This document shows, piece by piece, positions 49,401 through 58,652 of a stretch of 64,000 bases of DNA. The stretch's first letter is position 1, and each line of letters starts with the position of its first letter. Made by a program: the position numbers and the translations under genes. Source of the DNA: Synechococcus sp. CCY 0621 (lineage in GTDB: Bacteria; Cyanobacteriota; Cyanobacteriia; PCC-6307; Cyanobiaceae); contig NZ_JAFKRH010000014.1 of NCBI RefSeq assembly GCF_019038465.1, forward strand, positions 124,001 to 188,000. Direction: 5' to 3'. Below the pieces are notes generated by a model. It was given only the letters and a program-made list of their open reading frames with translations, was not told where the DNA came from and did no database searches.

Positions 49401-49597
49401 GGGCGGAAGGCCTCCGACCAGAGGCCATGGTCATCCAGCCAGGCGCCCAGATCGTCGACGCTCAGGGACAGGGGATGGTCGGGAACGGTGCGCAGCGGCG
49501 CCACCGGTGCGGCGACCCGCCAGGTGTCGGCCCAGAGCAGCAGCCGGCCCCCGGCCCCTTCGGGAGGAAACAGCCAGGTGGCGTGCAGGAGGCTCAT
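46496..49597 (-). CDS. SNF2-family helicase
   Basis: A 1033-residue DEAD/DEAH-box translocase. N-terminal about 400 residues are an uncharacterised bacterial SNF2-associated region. The ATPase core has [11 protein letters not shown] (Walker A near 580), [10 protein letters not shown], and [10 protein letters not shown], and the helicase C domain has [15 protein letters not shown] and [21 protein letters not shown]. These proteins move along double-stranded DNA. ATG 49597 is chosen because ATGA overlaps the upstream gene's stop. A SWIM-domain protein at 44396-45262 may be its partner. Confidence 0.94.
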   Translation of the reverse strand: [1033 protein letters not shown]

Positions 49598-50070
49598 GGC
49601 CGCAAGGCGGGCAACAGACGTTGGGCGCCCCTCAGCAGCAGGGCGCTGCCGATCAGGGGAAGCCAGAGCGGCAACCAGCCGCGCATCAGCTCGATGATCG
49701 CCGCCATGGCGCTGTGCGCCAGAGGCTGGTGGAGCAGGGAGTGGAGCTCGGGAACGGGCAGGGCCAGGGAGGTGATCTGCACGGGTCCCCCCAGGCTGCG
49801 GATCCCGCACACCGCCCCCACCAGGCCGGCGGCCAGGTGCTCGTCGTCGGGATCGACCCGCTGCAGGTGGAAGGCCAGCAGACCGTAGAAGAAGCCACAG
49901 CCCGCCGACCGCAGTCCGCTGTCCAGGCCGGCCGGCAGCCCGATCAGGGCGGCGGCCAGTCCGCCCAGCAGCGCCCACGACAGGGACTGCAGCCGCAGAC
50001 GGGCACGGGAATCGTCGGACGCCTGGGTCAACGGCAAGGCCTTGGCGATGGCCCGATCATGCCTGGCCAT
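49594..50070 (-). CDS. Uncharacterised small membrane protein
   Basis: A 158-residue protein with hydrophobic helices near residues 24-45, 58-72, 82-96 and 132-150. No family was identified. It starts at ATG 50070 and its stop overlaps the SNF2 start (ATGA), so it is co-transcribed with that gene. Divergent from the GAF-HD-GYP gene. Confidence 0.62.
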   Translation of the reverse strand: MARHDRAIAKALPLTQASDDSRARLRLQSLSWALLGGLAAALIGLPAGLDSGLRSAGCGFFYGLLAFHLQRVDPDDEHLAAGLVGAVCGIRSLGGPVQITSLALPVPELHSLLHQPLAHSAMAAIIELMRGWLPLWLPLIGSALLLRGAQRLLPALRP

Positions 50071-50227
50071 CGGCAGGCTTACATTATCCAGTGATGCTGG
50101 CCATGCCAGCGGTTCAACCAGCACAGACCTTTCCTCAGCCTTTCTCCGACCCCTGGCCGGTCATCGGGCGTCGTTCCGTTCACGGCCATGGGTGTGCCAG
50201 GAAGGCCCATTTCGGCAGGCCACCATC

Positions 50228-52045
50228 TTGAGCGCCGCCCATCCGCCACCGCACGCCTCCGACGCCCACCAGGCGAGGCGTGCCCTGCCGGAGATGCTCC
50301 AGATCGCGACGGCGATCAGCGGTGCGCTGAACCTTCCCGCCCTGCTGCGACAGATCCTCTCCAGTGCCAGAGATCTCACCCTCAGCGATGCCGGCAGCAT
50401 CTACCTGGTGGAAGAGGAGAAAGGCGAGAGACGCCTCTGGTTCACGGCCTTCCAGAACAGCTCCCTGGCGGCTAGAGGGGCCGGCATCGATTCGGGCCTC
50501 CTGGATGTGCGCTTCCCGATCACTCCCGAGCGCCTTGTCGGCTGGGCGGCCCTGCATGGCGATGTGCTCAACCTGCCGGACGTGTATGCGATTCCGCCCG
50601 ATCGTCCCTATCACTTCGACGCCGCGCTCGATCGACGCACGGGTTATCGGGCGGTGTCGATGCTGGTGGTGCCGCTGCGGACCATGGCCGGAGACGTGGT
50701 GGGGGTGATGCAGCTGATCAACAGGAAGCGGGAGTCCGCCTCCCTGCTCACCCCCGAGACGGCGGCGGCGCTGGTGCGTCCCTACGACGCCGGCGACCAG
50801 CAGTTGATCGAGGCCCTGGCGGCCCTGGCGGCCGTCTGTGTCGAGCGGGCCCAGGCCCTGGAAGGGCAGCAGCGGCAGATCGATTCGATGATCGCCATGC
50901 TGGCGGGGGCGATCGATGCCCGCAGCGCCCACACCGGCCGCCACTGTTCCCGGGTACCGGAACTGGCGCTGCTGCTGGCGGAGGCAGCGGAGGCCACCGA
51001 GGCGGGGCCGCTGGCGGCCTTCCGCTTCCGGGGGGAGGCGGAGCGGCGGGAGTTCCGCACGGCGGCCTGGCTGCACGACTGCGGCAAGGTCGTCACCCCC
51101 GAAGCCGTGGTGGAGAAGGCCACCAAGCTGGACGCCCCGACCAACCGGATCCATGAGATCCGCACCCGCTTTGAGGTGCTGCTGCGGGATGGGCGCATCG
51201 CCATGCTGGAGGGCTTGCTGGCGGGCGGTGACCCTGAAACCCTGCAGCTGGACTTTGCCCAACTGGAGCAGCAGTTGCAGCGGGAATTCGCCTGCGTGGC
51301 CCGCTGCAATCTGGGCAGTGAGGGCACCGACCCTGGGGACCTCGCCCAGCTCCAGCGGCTGGCTGTGCGCCGCTGGTGGCGCCATTTCGACGACCGGCAG
51401 GGGCTGGGCTGGGAGGAGCAGGCCAGACGCAGCGGCCCGCCGGTGCCCCTGCCAGCCCCCGAAACCCTGCTCAGTGACGCCCCCCACCACCGCCTGCCCA
51501 GGCCCGCCGCCGACGTGCCCGAGTCCAGGTGGGGCTTCAACCTGACGGTGCCGGAGTTGCTCTACAACCGTGGCGAGCTCTACAACCTCTCCGTGGCCAG
51601 GGGCACGCTCACCCCGGAGGAGATCTACAAGATCCGCGAGCACATGATCCACACGATCGTGATGCTGGAGAGCATGGCCTTTCCCCCGTCGATGCACCGT
51701 GTCGCGGAGATCGCCGGGGCGCACCATGAAACCCTGGATGGCCGCGGTTACCCGAGGGGACTGACGGCGGAGCAGCTGTCGATCCCGGCCCGGATCCTGG
51801 CCATCGCCGACATCTTCGAGGCCCTCACCGCCGCCGACCGCCCCTACAAACGGGGCATGCCCCTGTCCCAGTCTCTGGCGATCCTGGCCGGGCTGCGGGA
51901 TCGTGGCCGCATCGATGCGGACCTTTTCGATCTCTTCCTGCGATCCGGGGTCTACCTCACCTATGCGAAGCGATTCCTGGCCGCCGACCAGATCGATCCA
52001 GTGGATTTGGACGCGCTGCTGGACCCAGAACAACGCGTCCCGTGA
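50228..52045 (+). CDS. GAF - HD-GYP signalling protein
   Basis: About 605 residues from TTG 50228; the start is uncertain and ATG 50294 is an alternative. The N-terminal part fits a GAF sensor (LRQILSSARDLTLSDAGSIYLVEE; GDVVGVMQLINRKR). The HD motif WLHDCGK is at 281-287 (His283, Asp284). The HHETLDGRGYP motif starts at 499, followed by IPARILAIADIFEALTAADRPYK. HD-GYP proteins hydrolyse c-di-GMP or related dinucleotides. About 150 residues more than usual lie between the HD and HHE blocks. It is upstream of the glutaminase fusion (89 bp). Confidence 0.88.
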   Translation: MSAAHPPPHASDAHQARRALPEMLQIATAISGALNLPALLRQILSSARDLTLSDAGSIYLVEEEKGERRLWFTAFQNSSLAARGAGIDSGLLDVRFPITPERLVGWAALHGDVLNLPDVYAIPPDRPYHFDAALDRRTGYRAVSMLVVPLRTMAGDVVGVMQLINRKRESASLLTPETAAALVRPYDAGDQQLIEALAALAAVCVERAQALEGQQRQIDSMIAMLAGAIDARSAHTGRHCSRVPELALLLAEAAEATEAGPLAAFRFRGEAERREFRTAAWLHDCGKVVTPEAVVEKATKLDAPTNRIHEIRTRFEVLLRDGRIAMLEGLLAGGDPETLQLDFAQLEQQLQREFACVARCNLGSEGTDPGDLAQLQRLAVRRWWRHFDDRQGLGWEEQARRSGPPVPLPAPETLLSDAPHHRLPRPAADVPESRWGFNLTVPELLYNRGELYNLSVARGTLTPEEIYKIREHMIHTIVMLESMAFPPSMHRVAEIAGAHHETLDGRGYPRGLTAEQLSIPARILAIADIFEALTAADRPYKRGMPLSQSLAILAGLRDRGRIDADLFDLFLRSGVYLTYAKRFLAADQIDPVDLDALLDPEQRVP

Positions 52046-52134
52046 GGGCTGCCGTCCGCCGTCACACCTGCCGCTGCCATGGTGGGTGATGGGCCAAGCA
52101 AGCGTGCCCACTTCCTGGTATCTGTCGCTACCTA

Positions 52135-54030
52135 ATGTCTGACCATCTCCGGGACGACGACCTGCCGCAGCGGCCGGGTGCCGACCGCCATGCCAACGTC
52201 ATTCAGGAGTTGCTGGCCGAACTGCACGCGTCCTTTTCCGGGGTCCGGGAGGGCAGGGTGGCCGACTACATCCCCGAGCTGGCCAAGGCCTGCCCGGATG
52301 ATTTCGGCATCGTCATCGCCACGTCGGGGGGGCGGATCTATGAGATCGGCGACACCAGGAAGGAGTTCACGATCCAGTCGATCTCCAAGCCCTTCATCTA
52401 TGCCCTGGCACTGAAGACGCTCTCGTTCGACTTCATGGCCAGCAAGATCGACGTGGAGCCTTCAGGGGAAGCCTTCAACGCCATCAGCCTGGACCCGGAT
52501 TCGGGCAAGCCGCGCAATCCGATGATCAACGCCGGTGCGATCGCCGCCTCCGCCCAGATCTGTGACGCCGATCCCAGCGGCGCCATCGATCTGCTGCTGG
52601 AGTACTTCGGCGAGCTGGCCGGCCGGCGCCTGAGGATCAATGAGGACGTCTACCGCTCGGAAAAGGAAACGGGCCACCGCAACCGCGCCATCGGCCACCT
52701 GCTGCGCAACTTCAACATCATCGAATCGGATCCGGAACCGGCCCTCGATCTCTATTTCCGCCAATGCGCCATCTCCGTCACCTGTCGCGACCTGGCCGTG
52801 ATGGCCGCCACCCTGGCCTGCCAGGGACGCAATCCCTTCACCGGCGGCCAGCCCCTCTCCCACGACATCACCGTTCGGGTGCTGGCCCTGATGGGCACCT
52901 GCGGCATGTACGACTTCGCCGGCCAGTGGCTCCATGACGTCGGCATTCCGGCCAAGAGCGGGGTCGCCGGCGGTGTTCTGGCGGTGATTCCGGGACGGCT
53001 CGGCATCGCCACCTACTCCCCGCCCCTCGACAACTTCGGTAACAGCGTCCGGGGGGTGGCGGTCTGCCGTCAGTTGTCGGTGGGGGTGGGTCTGAGCCTG
53101 TTCAACCAGTACTTCCAGGCCGATGCCACCATCCGCCGCTCCTACCAGGGATCCCAGCGAAAATCACGCCGCTGGCGCAGCGATCGGGAGCTGGAGCTCC
53201 TGGCGCCCCACCGGGACGAGGTGCGCATCATCCACGTGCAGGGGGTGCTCGATTTCGGTGGTATCGAGCAGCTGGCCTCCGAACTGGTGCGGCTCAGCAA
53301 CGACGTGCGCATCCTCATCCTCGACCTGGCCCACGTGACCGAGTGCCCGATGGAATCCTCCGACCTGCTGGACCGCCAGCTCTGTTCACTGGAGGACAGT
53401 GGGGTCGAGATTCTCCTCTCCCGCGCCGGCAGGCTGCCGATGGTCTCCAAGCCGGACTGGAACATCACCGATCGCATCGATGCTTATGAACACCTGGATT
53501 CAGCTCTTGAGGCCGCCGAGGAATTGCTCCTGTCGTGGTATGACCAGCAGGCCGATGGGGGCTCCGGCGGCAGCGGCGACGACCTCGGTGAGCAGGGCTT
53601 TCTGGCGCCCCTGAGCGAGGAGCATCGGCGGATCCTGGTGGATCGCATGGCCAGACGATCCTTCGCGGCCGGGGATTTCGTCATCCGCCGGGGTGATCCC
53701 GGCGATGAGCTGTTCCTGGTGCGTTCCGGCTCCTTCGACATCGCCCTCGACATCAAGACCGGTGATGGCGTCTGCCACTCCACCCGGCTGGCCACCTTCG
53801 GCCCGGGGCTCTGCTTCGGGGAGATCGGTTTCGTGGCCCAGACGCCCCGCACCGCCGACATCATCGCCACCCGGCCCGGCGAGTGCTGGGTGTTGCACCG
53901 CAGCGACTTCGAGGCCCTCAGTGCCAGCCATCCGGACGTGGTGATCGCCCTGCTCAAGGCGCTCACCTGCGACATCGGCGCCAAGCTCAGCCAGACGAGC
54001 GTCCAGCTGACCCTGATGGAGCACTACTGA
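52135..54030 (+). CDS. Glutaminase A fused to STAS and cyclic-nucleotide-binding domains
   Basis: A 631-residue protein. Residues about 20-330 are a complete beta-lactamase-like glutaminase with SISK motif (Ser82-Lys85), RNPMINAGAIA and GMYDFAGQW. Glutaminase makes glutamate and ammonia. Residues about 360-475 resemble a STAS domain (VLDFGGIEQLASELVRLS; ILILDLAHVTECPMES). Residues about 500-625 resemble a cNMP-binding domain (PGDELFLVRSGSFDIALD; CFGEIGFVAQTPRTADIIA, with the conserved Glu and Arg of nucleotide-binding types). This suggests ligand-regulated glutaminase activity. The start ATG 52135 is clear. Confidence 0.92.
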   Translation: MSDHLRDDDLPQRPGADRHANVIQELLAELHASFSGVREGRVADYIPELAKACPDDFGIVIATSGGRIYEIGDTRKEFTIQSISKPFIYALALKTLSFDFMASKIDVEPSGEAFNAISLDPDSGKPRNPMINAGAIAASAQICDADPSGAIDLLLEYFGELAGRRLRINEDVYRSEKETGHRNRAIGHLLRNFNIIESDPEPALDLYFRQCAISVTCRDLAVMAATLACQGRNPFTGGQPLSHDITVRVLALMGTCGMYDFAGQWLHDVGIPAKSGVAGGVLAVIPGRLGIATYSPPLDNFGNSVRGVAVCRQLSVGVGLSLFNQYFQADATIRRSYQGSQRKSRRWRSDRELELLAPHRDEVRIIHVQGVLDFGGIEQLASELVRLSNDVRILILDLAHVTECPMESSDLLDRQLCSLEDSGVEILLSRAGRLPMVSKPDWNITDRIDAYEHLDSALEAAEELLLSWYDQQADGGSGGSGDDLGEQGFLAPLSEEHRRILVDRMARRSFAAGDFVIRRGDPGDELFLVRSGSFDIALDIKTGDGVCHSTRLATFGPGLCFGEIGFVAQTPRTADIIATRPGECWVLHRSDFEALSASHPDVVIALLKALTCDIGAKLSQTSVQLTLMEHY

Positions 54031-54095
54031 GCGCCCGCCGGGCTCCGGCGCTGGGCGATCATGCCTGTGCCAGGACCTCTCCCTGCGTTCCCGTG

Positions 54096-56765
54096 ATGGC
54101 TGCCGACCCCACCCTCCCCAGGCCTCGCCGCGGAGCCGAGATCCGCGACGCGTTCCTCTCGTTCTACAAGCAGCGGGGCCACCGGTTGATGGCGAGTGCC
54201 TCCCTGGTGCCGGACGACCCCACGGTGCTGCTCACGATCGCCGGCATGCTGCCGTTCAAGCCGGTGTTCCTCGGCCAGGCGGCGCCACCGGCGCCCCGGG
54301 CCACCAGCAGCCAGAAGTGCATTCGCACCAACGACATCGAGAACGTGGGTCGCACCGCCCGGCACCACACGTTCTTCGAGATGCTGGGGAACTTCTCCTT
54401 CGGCGACTATTTCAAGGAGCAGGCCATCCGCTGGGCCTGGGAGCTGATCACCGACGTGTATGGCCTCGATCCGGCCCACCTCGTGGTCAGTGTCTTCCGG
54501 GACGACGACGAAGCGGCGGCCATCTGGCGGGACACCGTGGGGGTGGACCCGAAGCGGATCATCCGCATGGATGAGGCCGACAACTTCTGGGCCTCAGGCC
54601 CCACCGGCCCCTGTGGCCCCTGCTCGGAGATCTACTACGACTTCCACCCCGAACAGGGCGATGACGCCATCGACCTGGAGGACGACGGCCGCTTTATCGA
54701 GTTCTACAACCTGGTGTTCATGCAGCACAACCGCGACGCGGCCGGCACCCTCACGCCCCTGGCCCGGCGCAGCATCGACACCGGCATGGGCCTCGAGCGC
54801 ATGGCCCAGATCCTCCAGAAGGTTCCGAACAACTACGAAACCGACCTCATCTATCCCCTGATCGAGACGGCCGCTGCGCTGGCGGGGCTGGACTACCCCG
54901 CCCTTGATGCCCGTGGCCAGACGTCGCTCAAGGTGATCGGCGACCACAGCCGGGCCATCACCCAGCTGATCGCCGATGGGGTCACCGCCTCCAACCTCGG
55001 CCGTGGCTACGTGCTGCGCCGCCTGCTGCGCCGGGTGGTGCGCCATGGCCGCTTGCTGGGCATCGACCGCCCCTTCCTGGTGGCGATGGGGGAGGCGGCG
55101 ATCGCCCTGATGGCGGCGGCCTACCCGCAGTTGCTGGTGCGGCGGGAGGTGATCCTGGCTGAACTGGTGCGGGAGGAGGCCCGCTTCCTGGAAACCCTGG
55201 AGCGGGGCGAGAAGCTGCTGGCCGAGGTGCTCGCCGCCCGGCCGGAGCGCATCAGTGGCGATGCGGCCTTCGAGCTCTACGACACCTACGGCTTTCCCTT
55301 GGAGCTCACCGAGGAGATCGCCGAAGAGCATGGCCTGACAGTCGATCTGGACGGCTTCGAGGCGGCCATGGAGCGGCAGCGGCAGCGGGCCAAGGCCGCG
55401 GCCGTGAGCATCGACCTCACCCTGCAGGGCGCGATCGACCAGGTGGCCGGTGCCCTTGAGCCCACCCAGTTCCGTGGCTACGAGGCCCTCGACCAGGCGG
55501 CCTGTGTGCTGGCCCTGGTGGTGAACGGCGAACCGGCCACCGTCGCCAACGCTGGTGATGCGGTGCAGATCGTGCTGGACAGCACGCCGTTCTATGGCGA
55601 ATCCGGTGGCCAGGTGGGCGACCGGGGCGTGCTGCTGGCCGGCGAGGCGGAGGCCGGCTTGATCGTGCCCATCGATGCCGTGAGCCGCAACCGCAGTGTG
55701 TTCGTGCACGGCGGCCGCGTCGAGCGCGGCAGTCTGGCGGTGGGCCAGGTGGTGCAGGCCCGGGTGGATCGCAGTTGCCGCCGCCGCACCCAGGCCCACC
55801 ACACCGCCACCCATCTCCTGCAGGCGGCCCTCAAGCACGTCGTCGATGACGGCATCACCCAGGCGGGATCCCTGGTGGACTTCGACCGGCTGCGTTTCGA
55901 CGTCCACTGCCCCCGGGCCCTCACCCCGGCCGAACTGGAACAGATTGAGGATCTGGTCAACGGCTGGATCGCCGAGGCCCATCCCCTGGTGGTGGAAGAG
56001 ATGGACCTGGAGCAGGCCCGGGCGTCCGGAGCCGTGGCGATGTTCGGTGAGAAGTACGGCGAGGTCGTTCGGGTGGTGGATGTCCCCGGTGTCTCGATGG
56101 AGCTCTGCGGCGGCACCCATGTGGCCAACACCGCTGAGATCGGCCTGTTCCGGATCATCGCCGAGACGGGCGTGGCGGCGGGGATCCGCCGCATCGAGGC
56201 CGTGGCCGGTCCCGCCCTGCTGCCTTACCTGAGGGAGCGCGACCGGGTGGTTCGGGAGCTGGCTGATCGCTTCAAGGCCCAGCCCGGCGAGATCCTTGAG
56301 CGGGTCGCCGCCCAGGCCGATGAGCTGCGGGCCACCGCCAAGGAGCTGGTGGCAGCGCGCGGCGCTTTGGCGGTGGCCAAGGCCAGTGCCCTTGCGGAGC
56401 GGGCTGAAGCGTTCGGCCCCCATCGGCTGCTGGTGCAGCGCCTCGATGGGGTGGACGGGGCCGGACTCCAGGAGGCGGCCCAGCGCCTGCAGCAGCAGCT
56501 CGGTGAGGGGGCGGCCGTGGTGCTCGGTGGTCTGCCGGATCCTGGGGAACTGGGCAAGGTGATGCTGGTGGCCGCCTTCGGTGCGGCGGTGGTGGCTTCC
56601 GGAGCCAAGGCAGGTGCCTTCATCGGCGGCATCGCCCAGCTCTGTGGCGGCGGTGGTGGCGGCCGTCCCCAGCTGGCCCAGGCGGGAGGTCGAGACGGCG
56701 GCGCCCTCGACGGGGCGCTGGTGGAGGCCCGCCGGCGGCTGGCCGACCAGCTGGTCGGGGTCTGA
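54096..56765 (+). CDS. alaS: Alanyl-tRNA synthetase
   Basis: Charges tRNA-Ala. The 889-residue product has the class II core (RTNDIENVGRTARHHTFFEM), the editing domain with HTATHLL and CGGTHV, and the C-terminal C-Ala domain ending in a Gly-rich dimerisation segment. ATG 54096 begins MAADPTLPRPRRGAEIRDAFL, matching the family's N-terminus; upstream in-frame sequence overlaps the glutaminase and is not used. It converges on TpsB (17 bp). Confidence 0.97.
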   Translation: MAADPTLPRPRRGAEIRDAFLSFYKQRGHRLMASASLVPDDPTVLLTIAGMLPFKPVFLGQAAPPAPRATSSQKCIRTNDIENVGRTARHHTFFEMLGNFSFGDYFKEQAIRWAWELITDVYGLDPAHLVVSVFRDDDEAAAIWRDTVGVDPKRIIRMDEADNFWASGPTGPCGPCSEIYYDFHPEQGDDAIDLEDDGRFIEFYNLVFMQHNRDAAGTLTPLARRSIDTGMGLERMAQILQKVPNNYETDLIYPLIETAAALAGLDYPALDARGQTSLKVIGDHSRAITQLIADGVTASNLGRGYVLRRLLRRVVRHGRLLGIDRPFLVAMGEAAIALMAAAYPQLLVRREVILAELVREEARFLETLERGEKLLAEVLAARPERISGDAAFELYDTYGFPLELTEEIAEEHGLTVDLDGFEAAMERQRQRAKAAAVSIDLTLQGAIDQVAGALEPTQFRGYEALDQAACVLALVVNGEPATVANAGDAVQIVLDSTPFYGESGGQVGDRGVLLAGEAEAGLIVPIDAVSRNRSVFVHGGRVERGSLAVGQVVQARVDRSCRRRTQAHHTATHLLQAALKHVVDDGITQAGSLVDFDRLRFDVHCPRALTPAELEQIEDLVNGWIAEAHPLVVEEMDLEQARASGAVAMFGEKYGEVVRVVDVPGVSMELCGGTHVANTAEIGLFRIIAETGVAAGIRRIEAVAGPALLPYLRERDRVVRELADRFKAQPGEILERVAAQADELRATAKELVAARGALAVAKASALAERAEAFGPHRLLVQRLDGVDGAGLQEAAQRLQQQLGEGAAVVLGGLPDPGELGKVMLVAAFGAAVVASGAKAGAFIGGIAQLCGGGGGGRPQLAQAGGRDGGALDGALVEARRRLADQLVGV

Positions 56766-56782
56766 CCCTCAGAGGCTGGGGC

Positions 56783-58501
56783 TCAGAAGCGGTAGTTCAC
56801 CTTGGTGTATAGGCCCTGTCCCAGCAGCCAGTCGTTCCAGACCCCGAAGTTGTCGTTGCTGGAGAAGGGCCGCGCCCAGCCCAGCTCCACCGTCCAGTGA
56901 TTGCTGGCCAGCCAGCGCACCAGCACCCCGCCTGCCCCCACCGTGTCGCCGAAGGAGCCACCGGTGAAATTGCTGCGGATGCCCCCGGCGCCAATGAACG
57001 GCACGAGCTGGAGGGCACTGGTCTTGCCGTTCCAGAAGGTCCACACCGCCTCGGAGCTGGCCAGCCAGCCGCTGTCGCCGCTGACGAGCTGGCCGGGGAG
57101 GCCACGCAACCCCACATCGGAGCCGAGGGTGAACTGCATGGATGAGGTGAGTGGTGCGAAGGCCAGCTGGGCGGCGGTGCGCAGGTTGATCTGCCAGCGG
57201 GGTGCCACGGTCCAGGAGCCGGACAGGATGGCGCCGATGGCGGTGGCGCCGCCGATGGCGATTCCCGCCTCCGCCAGTTGCTGGCGCTGGACCGCGGGGG
57301 TCGCTGCCGTGACGCCCTGCAGCAGGTAGGCGCTGCCGTTCCAGCTGGAATGGCGGTTGGCCACATTGCCATTGATGCCGAAGCGCAGGTAACCGCCGGA
57401 AGGGCTGCGGACACTTTCAGGTACGGCTGCTGGCAGAACGGCGCCCTGTTCGTAGGTGTTGCTGCGGCTGTTGCTGTAGCCGGCGAAGAGACTCCAGCGC
57501 TGGCTCAGGGATTCGCGGAACACCCATTCGAACTGGGCCAGGCCCTGGTACTGGCTGGTGGAGAACCCGTCCACCGGCGCCGGCAGCTCCACCAGGTTGC
57601 GGCGACTGAAGCCGAAACCACCGGTGAGGCTGAAGGTGTCGCTGAAGGGGTAGGTGTAACTCAGCGAGGCAATGGCGGCTCCCAGTTCGGGGGTGTCGGT
57701 GGCATTGAGTTCGCCGTAGATCAGCAGGGTGTCGCCTCGTTGCAGCAGGCCGGGTTTGAGCAGCGTGGCCACGGCCCGGAACTCCCCTGAGCCGCCGGTG
57801 CCGTCGTTGCGGATCGCCAGATCCCCCTGCCACGGCTCGCTGGCCGGCTCCACCGCGACCCGGAAAACCCCTTCGGAGGGATCACTACCCAGCCGCGCCA
57901 GGGTCCCCCGGATACTCTTGATGCCTGGCTGCCGCTTGAGGAGCTGCAACTGCAGCTCCACCGTTGACAACCGCAGGATCTGACCCCGCAGGGGGTTCAG
58001 CAGTCGCGCGACACGACGGTTCAACCGGGGATCGCTGCCGGACACCTGGATCCCAACGACAGTCCCCTCCACCACATTCAGGTAGCCAGGGGCCGGGTCG
58101 CTCACCACGTAGACGCGGCTGCTGACGTACCCATCGAAGACCAGCCGGGTGCTGAGGGCTACGGCGCAGGCCTTGAGCTGTTCCTGGGGATCGGCGATCC
58201 TGCTGCACTCGGCCAGGATCCCGCGCACCTCGAGAGGGCTGTAGAGCGTCAGTCCGCGGATCTCGGGCAGTGGCCCCGCTGGAAGGGGGGAGGGTTCCTG
58301 GGAAGCGGGTTCTGGGCTGGAGGGTACCGGCCGGATGCCGTCGGGCCCGGGCTCCGGTGTTTCCAGGGGCCGGATGTCGACGGGGGCGGGCTGCTGCGGT
58401 TCGGCGAGGGTCGGTCGCTCCAGCTGGCGGGGGGGACCTGGCAATCGGACCGGACCGTCCTGCAGGGGTGGAGCCACCAACTGGGCGAGAAGGAGCAGCA
58501 T
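56783..58501 (-). CDS. TpsB outer-membrane transporter (ShlB/FhaC/HecB type)
   Basis: A 572-residue two-partner secretion transporter: short N-terminal leader, Pro-rich linker, POTRA-like repeats at about 80-235, and a beta-barrel to the C-terminal Phe (VNYRF). Barrel strands such as WSLFAGYSNSRSN and the WELGWARPFSSNDNFG region fit the family. It lies head-to-head with the TpsA/CHAT gene (151 bp), which is probably its substrate. It would carry the exoprotein across the outer membrane. Confidence 0.88.
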   Translation of the reverse strand: MLLLLAQLVAPPLQDGPVRLPGPPRQLERPTLAEPQQPAPVDIRPLETPEPGPDGIRPVPSSPEPASQEPSPLPAGPLPEIRGLTLYSPLEVRGILAECSRIADPQEQLKACAVALSTRLVFDGYVSSRVYVVSDPAPGYLNVVEGTVVGIQVSGSDPRLNRRVARLLNPLRGQILRLSTVELQLQLLKRQPGIKSIRGTLARLGSDPSEGVFRVAVEPASEPWQGDLAIRNDGTGGSGEFRAVATLLKPGLLQRGDTLLIYGELNATDTPELGAAIASLSYTYPFSDTFSLTGGFGFSRRNLVELPAPVDGFSTSQYQGLAQFEWVFRESLSQRWSLFAGYSNSRSNTYEQGAVLPAAVPESVRSPSGGYLRFGINGNVANRHSSWNGSAYLLQGVTAATPAVQRQQLAEAGIAIGGATAIGAILSGSWTVAPRWQINLRTAAQLAFAPLTSSMQFTLGSDVGLRGLPGQLVSGDSGWLASSEAVWTFWNGKTSALQLVPFIGAGGIRSNFTGGSFGDTVGAGGVLVRWLASNHWTVELGWARPFSSNDNFGVWNDWLLGQGLYTKVNYRF

Positions 58502-58652
58502 CTGGGTGGGGCGTGTTCTCGCTTAGAAAGAGAAGCTGGTAGCGTCCTTAAATGTTGTTGAAAGCAGGTGGAGTAGCACCTGATGCGAGAATGATGACCA
58601 AGGGATCGGATCTAGGAATGGCGCCAGGAGAACTTACCCACCCATCAGCCGT
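58502..58652. promoter_or_regulatory. Divergent intergenic region of the two-partner secretion pair
   Basis: Promoters for both genes must lie in these 151 bases, but no consensus -35/-10 pair is convincing. TTGAAA at about 58558 and a TTAAAT stretch near 58549 are candidates only. No operator-like palindrome was noticed. Confidence 0.35.

Noticed and set aside
46655-49888. Antisense frame opposite SNF2
   Set aside because: Shadow frame; the SNF2 motifs establish the coding strand.
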